DNA of 64,000 nt from Halomonas maura (lineage in GTDB: Bacteria > Pseudomonadota > Gammaproteobacteria > Pseudomonadales > Halomonadaceae). The notes beneath the pieces are model-generated. The model was not told where the DNA came from and searched no databases. It saw only the letters and a program-made list of their open reading frames with translations. The stretch lies in the NCBI RefSeq assembly GCF_030409305.1, contig NZ_JAUFPQ010000013.1, forward strand, positions 300,773 through 364,772, in the 5' to 3' direction. The position numbers and the translations under genes were made by a program. Positions 1 through 7,802 of the stretch are shown here, piece after piece. Numbering within the stretch: the first letter of the stretch is position 1; each line of letters starts with the position of its first letter.

Positions 1-30
1 CCTCTCGCGTCACCCCATTGGGATATCAGG

Positions 31-1545
31 ATGCTCGAAGCCACCGTCAAGAAGATTCTCCAGGCCCGGGTCTATGAGGCCGCCCGGGAAACGCCGATCT
101 CGCCGGCGCCCTTCCTCTCTCGCCGATTCAACAACCAGATCCTGATCAAGCGCGAGGACCTGCAGCCGGTCCACTCCTTCAAGATTCGCGGTGCCTACAA
201 CAAGATGGCCCAGCTCACCGACGAGCAGAAGGCCAAGGGCGTGATCGCCGCCTCGGCGGGCAACCATGCCCAGGGCCTGGCCATGGCCGCCAAGCAGATG
301 GGCGTCAAGGCGGTCATCGTCATGCCGCGCATCACCCCCGAGATCAAGGTGGCCGCGGTGCGCGCCCGGGGCGCCAGGGTGGTGCTCAAGGGCGACGCCT
401 TCGCCGAGGCCGCCGCCCATGCCCAGGAGCTGATCGCCGAGCACGGCTACACCTATATCCCGCCCTTCGACGACATCGACGTCATCGCCGGGCAAGGCAC
501 CGTGGCGGTGGAGATCCTGCGCCAGCACCCGGGCCGCCTGGACGCCATCTTCGTGCCGGTGGGCGGCGGCGGGTTGATCGCCGGCGTGGCCGCCTACGTC
601 AAGTACCTGCGCCCCGAGATCAAGGTGATCGGCGTGGAGTCGGAGGACAGCGCCTGCCTAAAGGCGGCCCTGGACAGCGGCGAGCGGGTGATCCTCGACC
701 AGGTCGGGGTCTTCGCCGAGGGCGTCGCCGTGGCGCAGATCGGCGAGGCGCCCTTCGCGGTGATGCGCGAGCTGGTGGATGACGTCATCACCGTCAACAC
801 CGACGAGATGTGCGCGGCGGTCAAGGACATCTTCGAGGAGACCCGGGCGGTCTCCGAGACCTCCGGTGCCCTGTCGCTGGCCGGCCTCAAGAAGTACATC
901 CAGCAGACCGGCGCCACCGGCGAGACCCTGGTCTGCATCAATTCCGGGGCCAACACCAACTTCGACCGCCTGCAGCACATCGCCGAGCGCACCGAACTCG
1001 GCGAGCAGCGCGAGGCGATCCTGGCGGTGACCATCCCCGAGAAGCCGGGCAGCTTCAAGAAGTTCTGCCGCACTATCGGCAAGCGCATGGTCACCGAGTT
1101 CAACTATCGCTATGCCGATCCCGCCCAGGCGCACATCTTCGTCGGCGTCCAGGTCAAGCCCGGCGGGGAGGATCGTCAGGCGGTGATCGACAAGCTGCGC
1201 GAGGCCGGCTACCCGGTGGAGGATCTCACCGACAACGAGCTGGCCAAGCTGCATATCCGCCACCTGGGGGGCGGACGGCCCCAGCAGCACTTCGACGAGG
1301 AGGTCTATCGCTTCGAGTTCCCCGAGCGCCCCGGCGCGCTGATGAACTTCCTCACCCACCTGCCCCAGGACTGGAACATCTCGCTGTTCCACTACCGCAA
1401 CCACGGGGCCGCCTATGGACGGGTACTGGTGGGCATGCAGGTGCCCAACGGCGATCGCACCCATGTCGAGGAATACTTCGACGACATCGGCTATCGTTAC
1501 TGGAAGGAATCCGACAACCCCGCCTATCGCCTGTTCATGGCCTGA
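31..1545 (+). CDS. ilvA: Threonine ammonia-lyase, biosynthetic (IlvA)
   Basis: PLP enzyme that deaminates threonine to 2-oxobutyrate, the first step of isoleucine synthesis in the cytosol. The 504-residue length fits the long biosynthetic form. The PLP lysine is K51 in the SFKIRG motif, a glycine-rich phosphate loop (VGGGGLIAG) lies near residue 175, and two ACT-like regulatory domains follow at about 330-400 and 420-500, which in the family bind isoleucine and valine. The ATG at 31 is preceded by a weak purine-rich stretch. No leader peptide or attenuator is visible because only 30 bases of upstream sequence are in the window. It stands alone; the next gene downstream is a tiny membrane peptide. 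Identification is secure. Confidence 0.97.
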   Translation: MLEATVKKILQARVYEAARETPISPAPFLSRRFNNQILIKREDLQPVHSFKIRGAYNKMAQLTDEQKAKGVIAASAGNHAQGLAMAAKQMGVKAVIVMPRITPEIKVAAVRARGARVVLKGDAFAEAAAHAQELIAEHGYTYIPPFDDIDVIAGQGTVAVEILRQHPGRLDAIFVPVGGGGLIAGVAAYVKYLRPEIKVIGVESEDSACLKAALDSGERVILDQVGVFAEGVAVAQIGEAPFAVMRELVDDVITVNTDEMCAAVKDIFEETRAVSETSGALSLAGLKKYIQQTGATGETLVCINSGANTNFDRLQHIAERTELGEQREAILAVTIPEKPGSFKKFCRTIGKRMVTEFNYRYADPAQAHIFVGVQVKPGGEDRQAVIDKLREAGYPVEDLTDNELAKLHIRHLGGGRPQQHFDEEVYRFEFPERPGALMNFLTHLPQDWNISLFHYRNHGAAYGRVLVGMQVPNGDRTHVEEYFDDIGYRYWKESDNPAYRLFMA

Positions 1546-1551
1546 GGCCTG

Positions 1552-1577
1552 CCGGGGTAAGCGCTGACATACCCCGG
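1552..1577 (+). terminator. Possible ilvA hairpin
   Basis: An 8-bp perfect inverted repeat (CCGGGGTA / TACCCCGG) with a 10-nt loop begins 6 nt after the ilvA stop codon. It has no T-run, so it may be a Rho-independent-like end or only an mRNA-stabilising hairpin. Confidence 0.35.
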
Positions 1578-1661
1578 GTGGCGGGCCACACCTGGCATGA
1601 TTTTACTCATGCGTTGAGCATGAAAGTTGTCATGTCCAAGGGCTTTCGCTAGGCTTCCGTC

Positions 1662-1686
1662 GGCGACAGGCGACGCGCCTGTCGCC
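1662..1686 (+). other. 11-bp perfect hairpin before the small peptide gene
   Basis: GGCGACAGGCG (1662-1672) pairs with CGCCTGTCGCC (1676-1686) around the loop ACG. It lies 43 nt before the ATG of the 31-residue peptide. It could be in that gene's 5' leader or be a second end for ilvA; no T-run follows. Function is unknown. Confidence 0.5.
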
Positions 1687-1729
1687 TGAGTGCGACCCGA
1701 ACAACATGGTGGCCGAAGGGAGTCGAGGG

Positions 1730-1825
1730 ATGAAGCGCAAGCCCGATCTTGTCATGACGCTGGTGTTGATCTTCGGGATCGGGGTGGTGGCGACCGGCTA
1801 TGCCCAGGCGCTGGCCGGCAACTGA
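1730..1825 (+). CDS. 31-residue putative single-span membrane peptide
   Basis: This is a short reading frame with a basic start (MKRKPD) followed by one hydrophobic segment at about residues 7-23 and a polar C-terminus ending in GN. A purine-rich ribosome-binding site (GTCGAGGG) lies immediately before the ATG, and a strong intrinsic terminator follows 22 nt after the stop, so the gene looks like a self-contained unit. The shape is that of small inner-membrane peptides or of a cleaved signal-like peptide, with YAQALAGN resembling a cleavage region. I do not recognise the family and cannot assign a function. It was judged real from its start signal, terminator and amphipathic design rather than from homology. 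Confidence 0.6.
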   Translation: MKRKPDLVMTLVLIFGIGVVATGYAQALAGN

Positions 1826-1847
1826 GACCCGGGGCTGGATGACGAAA

Positions 1848-1878
1848 GGCGGCCGATGCCCTGCATCGGCCGCCTTTT
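1848..1878 (+). terminator. Strong intrinsic terminator
   Basis: An 11-bp perfect GC-rich stem (1848-1858 with 1864-1874), a 5-nt loop CCCTG and a TTTT tail. It ends the small peptide gene and faces the convergent fau gene. An AAA run on the left side could let it work in both directions. Confidence 0.85.
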
Positions 1879-1901
1879 GCGTTGCGAGCGTGGCCAGCAC
1901 C

Positions 1902-2534
1902 TCAGGGGCGCAGGACGTGGTTATCGCTGACGATGGCATCCAGCGGCACGTCCCAGGGGGCCACGGGCAGCCGGGCGACGCGCTGGCAGTCGTGGGCCAG
2001 GCCGATCAGCCTCGGCCGGGGGCCGGGCCGGCGGGTGAAGGCCAGGGTGCGGTCGTAGAAGCCCCCGCCCATGCCGATGCGCTGGCCGTGGTCGTCGAAG
2101 CCCACCAGCGGCACCAGGATCAGGTCGAGGGTCCAGGGCGCCCGGCGGCGTGCCCGGTGGGCGCCATGGCGGGTGCAGGGCTCGGGGATGCCGAAGCGGT
2201 TGGTCACCATCGGCGTGCCGCGATGGTAGTGGACGAACCACAGGGCGTTATGGGTGAGCGGCCGGAGCACCGGCAGGTAGACGCGGGCGTTGCGGCCGTG
2301 CAGCCAGCGCATCAGCGGGGTGGGATCGATCTCGCCGTCGTTGGGCAGGTAGAGGGCCACGCGCTTGGCGTGACGGACTTCCGGCAGTCGGCGCAGGCGC
2401 TGGCATAGCCGGGCGGCGGCCTGGCGTTGCTGCCTGGCGGTCAGGGTACGGCGACGATGCCTGAGCTCGCGGCGCAGCTGGCGGCGGGCGTCGTCTCGTG
2501 TCTCGGGTGCGGCGATTTCCTGCATGTCGGTCAT
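1902..2534 (-). CDS. fau: 5-formyltetrahydrofolate cyclo-ligase
   Basis: ATP-dependent enzyme that converts 5-formyl-THF to 5,10-methenyl-THF, returning the folate to the one-carbon pool. The 210-residue protein has the family glycine-rich ATP loop GMGGGFYD at residues 154-161 and a basic N-terminal region rich in arginine. The start ATG at 2534 is followed by a second in-frame ATG three codons later, so either could be used. The gene lies directly downstream of 6S RNA on the same strand, the classic zapA-ssrS-ygfA(fau) arrangement, in which fau is often co-transcribed with the RNA. The homologue in Escherichia coli is ygfA. Confidence 0.92.
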   Translation of the reverse strand: MTDMQEIAAPETRDDARRQLRRELRHRRRTLTARQQRQAAARLCQRLRRLPEVRHAKRVALYLPNDGEIDPTPLMRWLHGRNARVYLPVLRPLTHNALWFVHYHRGTPMVTNRFGIPEPCTRHGAHRARRRAPWTLDLILVPLVGFDDHGQRIGMGGGFYDRTLAFTRRPGPRPRLIGLAHDCQRVARLPVAPWDVPLDAIVSDNHVLRP

Positions 2535-2544
2535 GTCGAATGAA

Positions 2545-2726
2545 GTTCCCCAGAGTGCCGCTGTCGTTCTGGCCCTTGAACCCAGTGGTTCAAGGTGGGT
2601 GGCCGCAGCCGAACCGTCAGGCTTTCCGTCGCACGGACATGCACACGGGCTCGGCTAGCATTTGGCCCCCTGGGTATTGCTCATAGGCTCGAGGGACTAT
2701 AACGACTGGCGCACACTCCAGGGAAC
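2545..2726 (-). ncRNA. ssrS: 6S RNA
   Basis: Regulatory RNA that mimics an open promoter and sequesters sigma70 RNA polymerase in stationary phase. On the minus strand, the segment CACCTTGAACC followed by GGTTCAAGG is nearly identical to the E. coli 6S 3' region. The two ends pair (TTCCCTGGAGTG with CACTCTGGGGAA), forming the closing stem of a long hairpin of about 182 nt, close to the 184 nt of E. coli 6S. Position between zapA and fau is the conserved location. End positions are set from the closing stem and may be off by a few bases. Confidence 0.9.
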
Positions 2727-2732
2727 GTCTCC

Positions 2733-2760
2733 ATCCTAGCAGAGCCACCGAGCGGGCCAA
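2733..2760 (-). promoter_or_regulatory. Promoter of 6S RNA
   Basis: On the minus strand, TTGGCC (-35; 2755-2760) and TAGGAT (-10; 2733-2738) are 16 nt apart, and the predicted RNA start at 2726 is 6 nt below the -10. It lies just past the zapA stop codon. Confidence 0.65.
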
Positions 2761-2772
2761 AGTGAAGAATCC

Positions 2773-3072
2773 TCAGCGACCGGGGGCATCGGCCAGGGCG
2801 CGCTCCAGGCGCTGGCTGAGTTCGCTCAGGCTGTGCTCGCCGGCGCGGCGTTCGTCCAGGGCCTCGAGAAGCTCGTGAGTGATGTTCAGGGCGGCCATGA
2901 TGGCGATCTTCTCCCGGTCGACCACCTTGCCCTGGGCATGGATGCCCTGCATGGCGCGATCCAGGTAGCGGGCGGCGCGCTCCAGCTTGTCCTGCTCCTC
3001 GGGGGGGCAGGCGATGACGTACTGGCGTTCCAGCAGGGTGATCTCGGTGGTGGGCCGCGAGGCGTCGGTCAT
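2773..3072 (-). CDS. zapA: Cell division protein ZapA
   Basis: Small cytosolic protein that binds FtsZ and stabilises the Z-ring by cross-linking filaments. The 99-residue product has the ZapA head (ITLLERQYVIACPPEEQ) followed by a helical region that ends in a coiled coil (about residues 65-95). I chose the ATG at 3072 because GGAG lies at good distance upstream and the protein then starts like known ZapA; an upstream ATG at 3120 would add an Ala/Gly-rich tail of 16 residues with a poor binding site. The frame stays open much further upstream, but that part crosses the divergent gene and is not coding. Confidence 0.9.
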   Translation of the reverse strand: MTDASRPTTEITLLERQYVIACPPEEQDKLERAARYLDRAMQGIHAQGKVVDREKIAIMAALNITHELLEALDERRAGEHSLSELSQRLERALADAPGR

Positions 3073-3134
3073 GGGGTCTCCGGCGGGGGCCGCGGCAGCG
3101 CCCTTGCGGGTGCGCGCCATAAGGCCCCGATGCG

Positions 3135-3162
3135 TTAACATCGTGGTCATCACGAATATCAA
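3135..3162 (-). promoter_or_regulatory. Probable zapA promoter
   Basis: On the minus strand TTGATA (3157-3162) and TGTTAA (3135-3140) are separated by 16 nt. The site is in the short gap between the divergent zapA and UPF0149 genes, 62 nt before the zapA start. A plus-strand CTATAA at about 3166 may serve the other gene. Confidence 0.5.
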
Positions 3163-3226
3163 GTCACTATAAGAGAGCCGTTTGCGGGCGGTCAACGCGC
3201 CGCGCGGCTCCAGCACGGACGGTTCC

Positions 3227-3808
3227 ATGTCACTGATCAACGAACGCCAGGATTTCTCCGATATCGCCGACACCTTCCTGCTGCATGGCAGCATGCAGTC
3301 GCCGGCCTTCCTCGATGGCCGCCTGTGCGCCTCCCTGGCGCTGCACGACCTCAGCGCCGAGGCCTGGCTGGAGGCGGTCTGCCTCAGCCTGGGGGTCGAA
3401 CAGCCGCGGGACGAGGCCGCCGCCGAGCGGCTGCTGGGCTGGCGGCGCCAGACCCTGGAGGCGCTGGCCGGCAGCGAGCTCAACTTCGAGCCGCTGCTGC
3501 CGGACGAGCTGTTCTCGCTGGCCGAGCGGGCCCAGGGCCTCAAGGACTGGACCCAGGGCTTCCTCGAGGTGATCCAGGATGCCGGCGAGGCCCCTCAGCG
3601 GGGCTGGTCCGAGGCGCTGCGGGAGGCCATCGACGATCTCCAGGGCCTCACCGCCATCGACACCGAGATCGACGACAGCGCCGAGAACGAGAACGACCTC
3701 TTCGCCCTGACCGAGCACGCCCGCATGGCGGCCATGCTGCTCTATACCGAGCAGCACCCCGGCCAGCCCCAGGTGGAGCCGGTGGACGACCCCGCCCCCC
3801 GGCACTGA
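3227..3808 (+). CDS. UPF0149 family protein (YgfB/YecA type)
   Basis: The 193-residue acidic protein belongs to UPF0149, small helical cytosolic proteins found beside pepP and ubiH in many gammaproteobacteria; in Pseudomonas aeruginosa the family member at this position affects antibiotic tolerance through transcription. Visible features are two helical halves joined by the FEPLLPDEL segment and the terminal FALTEHARMAAMLLY block. ATG 3227 is preferred over an upstream in-frame TTG at 3182 because it gives the usual family start (MSLINERQDF) and is preceded by GGACGG. It is divergent from zapA and 49 nt ahead of pepP, with which it is probably co-transcribed. Confidence 0.85.
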   Translation: MSLINERQDFSDIADTFLLHGSMQSPAFLDGRLCASLALHDLSAEAWLEAVCLSLGVEQPRDEAAAERLLGWRRQTLEALAGSELNFEPLLPDELFSLAERAQGLKDWTQGFLEVIQDAGEAPQRGWSEALREAIDDLQGLTAIDTEIDDSAENENDLFALTEHARMAAMLLYTEQHPGQPQVEPVDDPAPRH

Positions 3809-3857
3809 GTCCCGTGTCGCCCGCCTCGCCGCCACCCACCCCGATCCAGGAGTCGTC

Positions 3858-5195
3858 ATGTCCGCCGAGTCCCTGCCCCGCCCCGCCCCCATCGGCCTCG
3901 AGGAGTTCCGTGAGCGCCGTGGCCGGCTGATGGCCCAACTGCCGCCGGATTCCGCCGTGCTGCTGCCGGGGGCCTCGCTGGTCACCCGCTCCCGGGACAG
4001 CGAGTTTGCCTTCCGTCAGGACAGCGACTTCCACTACCTGACCGGCTTTCCCGAGCCCGACGCCCTGCTGCTGCTGCTGCCCGGCCGGGAGGCCGGCGAG
4101 AGCGTGCTGTTCTGCCAGGATCGGGATCCCGAGATGGAAGCCTGGACCGGCCGTCGCCTCGGCGCCCGGGGCGCCGAGCGCCACCACGGCATCGACCAGG
4201 CCTTCGAGAACGCCGAGCGTGACGCGCGGCTCACCGAACTGCTGGACGGTCGCGCCTGCCTCTTTCTGCCCCTGGACGACGGCAAGGCCCTGCGCCTCGC
4301 CGAGCGGATTCGCGGCAGCCTGCTGGCCGGGGCGCGCCGCGGCGCGCGGGCCCCGCTGTCCTTCGCCGACATCGCCGGGCCCATCCACGAGCTGCGCCTG
4401 GTCAAGAGCGCCGCCGAGCTGGCGCTGATGCGCCATGCCGGCGAGATCACCGGCCTCGCCCACCGTCGCGCCATGGGCGCGGCCCGTGCCGGCCTCGCCG
4501 AATACCAGCTGCAGGCGGACCTCGAGCACGAGTTTCGCTGGCAGGGCGGCAGCGGCCCGGCCTATGCCAGCATCGTCGCTGGCGGCGCCAATGCCCGTGT
4601 GCTGCACTACATCGAGAATCGTGAAGCGCTGCGGGGCGGGGAGCTGGTGCTGATCGACGCCGGCGCCGAGTTCGATCTCTATGCCGGCGATGTGACCCGC
4701 ACCTTCCCGGTCGACGGACGCTTCTCTGCGGCCCAGCGCGCCCTCTACGAGGTGGTGCTGGAGGCCCAGGAGCGAGCCATCGCGGCCGTGCGCCCGGGCG
4801 CCACCCTGGGGGGCATCCATCGCGGGGTGGTGCGGCAGCTCACCGAGGGCCTGCTGCGGCTGGGGCTGCTGGAGGGCGAGCTGGAGTCCTGTCTCGAGGC
4901 CGATGCCTGCCGCCGCTTCTATCCTCACGCCACCTCCCACTGGCTGGGACTCGATGTCCACGACGTGGGCGGCTACCGCCTTGACGGCGCGCCCCGCCCG
5001 CTGGTGCCGGGCATGGTGCTGACCATCGAACCGGGGCTCTACGTGCCGGAGGACGAGGACCTGCCCGAGGCCTTCCGTGGCCTCGGCATCCGCATCGAGG
5101 ATGACGTGGCGGTGACGCCCGACGGGCATGAGGTGCTCACCGACTCGGCGCCCAAGCGGGTGGCCGATATCGAAGCCCTGATGGCCAAGGAGTAA
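3858..5195 (+). CDS. pepP: Xaa-Pro aminopeptidase (aminopeptidase P)
   Basis: Dinuclear metal peptidase that removes an N-terminal residue when proline is second. The 445-residue protein has the creatinase-like N-terminal domain (about 1-180) and the pita-bread catalytic domain. All five metal ligands are present: D267, D278, H361, E391 and E414, in the motifs LIDAGAE, AGDVTRTF, SHWLGLDVHD, LTIEPGLY and GIRIEDD. The start ATG follows CAGGAG. It is the first gene of the pepP-ubiH-ubiI order seen in enteric bacteria and pseudomonads. The spacing to ubiH is 65 nt and carries two palindromes. Confidence 0.95.
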   Translation: MSAESLPRPAPIGLEEFRERRGRLMAQLPPDSAVLLPGASLVTRSRDSEFAFRQDSDFHYLTGFPEPDALLLLLPGREAGESVLFCQDRDPEMEAWTGRRLGARGAERHHGIDQAFENAERDARLTELLDGRACLFLPLDDGKALRLAERIRGSLLAGARRGARAPLSFADIAGPIHELRLVKSAAELALMRHAGEITGLAHRRAMGAARAGLAEYQLQADLEHEFRWQGGSGPAYASIVAGGANARVLHYIENREALRGGELVLIDAGAEFDLYAGDVTRTFPVDGRFSAAQRALYEVVLEAQERAIAAVRPGATLGGIHRGVVRQLTEGLLRLGLLEGELESCLEADACRRFYPHATSHWLGLDVHDVGGYRLDGAPRPLVPGMVLTIEPGLYVPEDEDLPEAFRGLGIRIEDDVAVTPDGHEVLTDSAPKRVADIEALMAKE

Positions 5196-5201
5196 CCAGC
5201 T

Positions 5202-5240
5202 GACCGATTGGTCGGTCTGTCATTATGTAATGTACATTAC
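5202..5240. promoter_or_regulatory. Two palindromes before ubiH (candidate operators)
   Basis: GACCGATTGGTCGGTC (5202-5217) is a 6+4+6 inverted repeat of the kind bound by TetR-family repressors. GTAATGTACATTAC (5227-5240) is a perfect 14-bp palindrome 9 nt before the GGAGG of ubiH. No cognate regulator gene is adjacent, so a function is inferred only from symmetry. Confidence 0.5.
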
Positions 5241-5260
5241 GGAATAATGGAGGATGTCGC

Positions 5261-6484
5261 ATGAGCGAGTCGGCCGGGGGCGAGGCCCCGCGTCGCGTGG
5301 ATATCGCCATCATCGGCGGCGGGCTGGTCGGGGCCAGCCTGGGCTGTGCCCTGGCGCCGCTGATCCGGCGGCTGGGCCTGTCGGTGGCGGTGATCGAGGC
5401 CGCCCCCCTGCCCGTGGACCTGGCGGCCCCCTGGCAGCCGAGCTTCGATGCCCGCGCCAGCGCCATCGCCCAGGGCTCGGTGCAGCACTTCGACGCGCTG
5501 GGGCTGTGGCCGGCGATGGCCGAGCAGGCCGCGCCCATTCGCTGCATCCACGTCAGCGAGCAGGGCCGGCTCGGGGCGACCCGGCTGCGTGCCGAGGAGC
5601 TGGGCAGCGAGGCGCTCGGCCAGGTCATCCCCAACGCCTGGCTGGGGCGCGTGCTGCACCGTCGCCTCGGCGAGCTGCCGCTGGACTGGCATTGCCCGGC
5701 CCGGGTCGAGACGATCCGGCCCGTGGCCGGCGGCCATCGGCTGGGCCTGTCCGACGGCGCCCGGCTCGAGGCCGGCCTGACGGTGCTCGCCGACGGTGGC
5801 CGCTCGGGCCTCAAGGAGCGGCTCGGCATCGCGAGCCGTGAGCGGCCCTACGAGCAGGTCGCGCTGATCGCCAGCGTGGCGGTCGACCGGCCCCATGACG
5901 GCATGGCCTTTGAACGCTTCACCACGGCCGGCCCCATCGCCCTGCTGCCGCTCAGGGGGCAGGCCATGGAGCTGGTCTGGACCCACGCGGCCGGCCGTGA
6001 GCGGCCCCGACTGGCGCTGGAGGACGGCGACTTCCTGGCCCAGCTGCAGGCGGCCTTTGGCGACCGGGCCGGACGCTTCCGCCGGGTGGGCCAGCGCCAC
6101 GCCTATCCGCTCTCGCTGGTCACCGCCCGGGAGACGACCCGGCCGGGGCTGGCGGTGCTGGGCAACGCCGCCCACGCGCTGCACCCGGTGGCCGGCCAGG
6201 GCTTCAACCTGGCGCTGCGCGGCGTCATGGACCTGGTGGCGGCCATCGAGGCCGGCGCGACCCGGGGCGAGTCGCCGGGCAGCCCGCTGACCCTGGCGGA
6301 CTTCGAGGCCCGGCGGGCCGGGGATCGCCACAACGTCATCCGTTTCAGCGACGGCCTGGTGCGGCTGTTCGGCTTCGACAGCCCCGCGCTGTCCCATGCC
6401 CGCGCCGCGGGCCTGGTGGGGCTCAACCTGGTGGGACCGCTGCGCCGCACTCTGGCCCGGCGGGCCATGGGGGTGGAGCGATGA
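5261..6484 (+). CDS. ubiH: 2-octaprenyl-6-methoxyphenol hydroxylase (UbiH)
   Basis: FAD-dependent aromatic hydroxylase of ubiquinone synthesis, acting on the membrane-associated prenylphenol ring. The 407-residue protein has the Rossmann motif GGGLVG at 19-24 and the second FAD motif GNAAHALHPVAGQG from residue 301; GN in place of GD is usual for UbiH and separates it from UbiI-type paralogues. The ATG at 5261 has a clear GGAGG upstream. Its stop overlaps the start of the next hydroxylase by 4 bp (ATGA), so the two are translationally coupled. Confidence 0.9.
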   Translation: MSESAGGEAPRRVDIAIIGGGLVGASLGCALAPLIRRLGLSVAVIEAAPLPVDLAAPWQPSFDARASAIAQGSVQHFDALGLWPAMAEQAAPIRCIHVSEQGRLGATRLRAEELGSEALGQVIPNAWLGRVLHRRLGELPLDWHCPARVETIRPVAGGHRLGLSDGARLEAGLTVLADGGRSGLKERLGIASRERPYEQVALIASVAVDRPHDGMAFERFTTAGPIALLPLRGQAMELVWTHAAGRERPRLALEDGDFLAQLQAAFGDRAGRFRRVGQRHAYPLSLVTARETTRPGLAVLGNAAHALHPVAGQGFNLALRGVMDLVAAIEAGATRGESPGSPLTLADFEARRAGDRHNVIRFSDGLVRLFGFDSPALSHARAAGLVGLNLVGPLRRTLARRAMGVER

Positions 6485-7734
6485 GCGTGTCAGGCGAGAA
6501 GCCGCTTCCCGCCATGGCGGGGGAGGTGATCATCGTCGGCGGCGGCATGGTGGGCGCGACCCTGGCCTGCCTGCTCGGCCAGGCCGGCATGCCGGTGACC
6601 CTGCTGGACGCCCGGGAGGGGCCCCTGGATGCCGCCGCGGCGGGACGCGGCCAGCCCGGCCTGCGGGTCAGTGCGCTGACCCCGGTGTCCCAGCGGCTGC
6701 TCGACGGGCTGGGCGCCTGGTCGTGGATGCGCGCGCGCCGCGTCACCCCCTATCACCACATGCAAGTGTGGGATGCCGAGGGGACCGGCGCGGTGAGCTT
6801 CTCCGCCGACCGGGCGGGGCTGCCGGTGCTGGGGCATATCGTCGAGAACGATGTGGTGGTGGCGGCCCTGGAGGCGCGCTTGGCCATGCTGCCGACGGTG
6901 CGGCGGCGCTTCGGCGCCCGGGTGACCGGCCTGGAGGACACCGACGGGGGGCGTGAGGTGGTGCTGGCCGACGGCGAGCGGCTGGCCGCGCCGCTGGTGG
7001 TGGCCGCCGACGGGGCCCGTTCGCCGCTGCGCGAGCTGGCCGGCATCGAGGTCGAGGCCCATGACACCGGGCACGCGGCGGTGGTCACCACGGTGCGTAT
7101 CGCCCATCCCCATGGCGGCGTGGCCCGCCAGGCCTTCCTGGCCGATGGGCCGCTGGCCTTCCTGCCGCTGACCCTGGGCGACGATGCCGGCTATTGCTCC
7201 ATCGTCTGGTCGACCTCCCCCGAGCAGGCCAGGCGGCTGACCGGGCTCTCCGCCGAGGCCCTGGGCCAGGCACTGGAAACGGCGATCGAGGGACGCCTCG
7301 GGGCGGTGACGGTGATCGACCGGGCGCAGGCCGTGCCGCTGACCCAGCGTCATGCCCGGCGCTATGTGCTGCCGGGGCTGGCGCTGGTGGGGGATGCCGC
7401 CCACAGCATCCACCCCCTGGCCGGCCAGGGCGTCAACCTGGGGCTGATGGATGTCGCGGTGCTGGCCGAGGAGCTGCTCGAGGGCCGCCGACGGGGCGTG
7501 GCCCCCGGCTGCGAGGCCTGGCTGGCCCGCTATGCCCGGCGGCGGCGCGGCGACAACGCCGCCATGCTCAAGCTGATGGATGGCTTCCGGCTGCTGTTCG
7601 GCGCCCGCCATCCGGCGCTGTCCCTGGCGCGCAACCTGGGCCTCGCCGGCGTCGACCGGCTGGCCCCGCTCAAGCGGCTACTGATGCAGCAGGCCACCGG
7701 CCGCCGTGGCCGCCTGCCGAGCTCCTGCCGGTAA
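6481..7734 (+). CDS. ubiI: UbiI/VisC-type FAD-dependent ubiquinone hydroxylase
   Basis: Second flavin hydroxylase of the ubiquinone pathway, likely the C5 hydroxylase (UbiI, formerly VisC). The 417-residue protein has GGGMVG at 20-25, the DG substrate/FAD motif (VVAADGARSPLRE) mid-protein and GDAAHSIHPLAGQGVNLG from residue 304. It overlaps ubiH by 4 bp. The family includes UbiF and UbiL, so the ring position hydroxylated is inferred from gene order rather than from sequence. A GC-rich inverted repeat (7777-7783 with 7795-7801) lies between this gene and the convergent ctpA. Confidence 0.85.
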   Translation: MSVSGEKPLPAMAGEVIIVGGGMVGATLACLLGQAGMPVTLLDAREGPLDAAAAGRGQPGLRVSALTPVSQRLLDGLGAWSWMRARRVTPYHHMQVWDAEGTGAVSFSADRAGLPVLGHIVENDVVVAALEARLAMLPTVRRRFGARVTGLEDTDGGREVVLADGERLAAPLVVAADGARSPLRELAGIEVEAHDTGHAAVVTTVRIAHPHGGVARQAFLADGPLAFLPLTLGDDAGYCSIVWSTSPEQARRLTGLSAEALGQALETAIEGRLGAVTVIDRAQAVPLTQRHARRYVLPGLALVGDAAHSIHPLAGQGVNLGLMDVAVLAEELLEGRRRGVAPGCEAWLARYARRRRGDNAAMLKLMDGFRLLFGARHPALSLARNLGLAGVDRLAPLKRLLMQQATGRRGRLPSSCR

Positions 7735-7802
7735 CTGCAGCTCGGCGAGCGCCCCCCCCGACGGTGCGCGCCGGATGCGGCCCTCGGCCGACGGGGGCCG
7801 CG

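Noticed and set aside
3648..5129. A 493-codon minus-strand frame opposite pepP
   Set aside because: All metal-ligand motifs of aminopeptidase P are in the plus-strand frame; the opposite frame is compositionally biased and has no recognisable motif.
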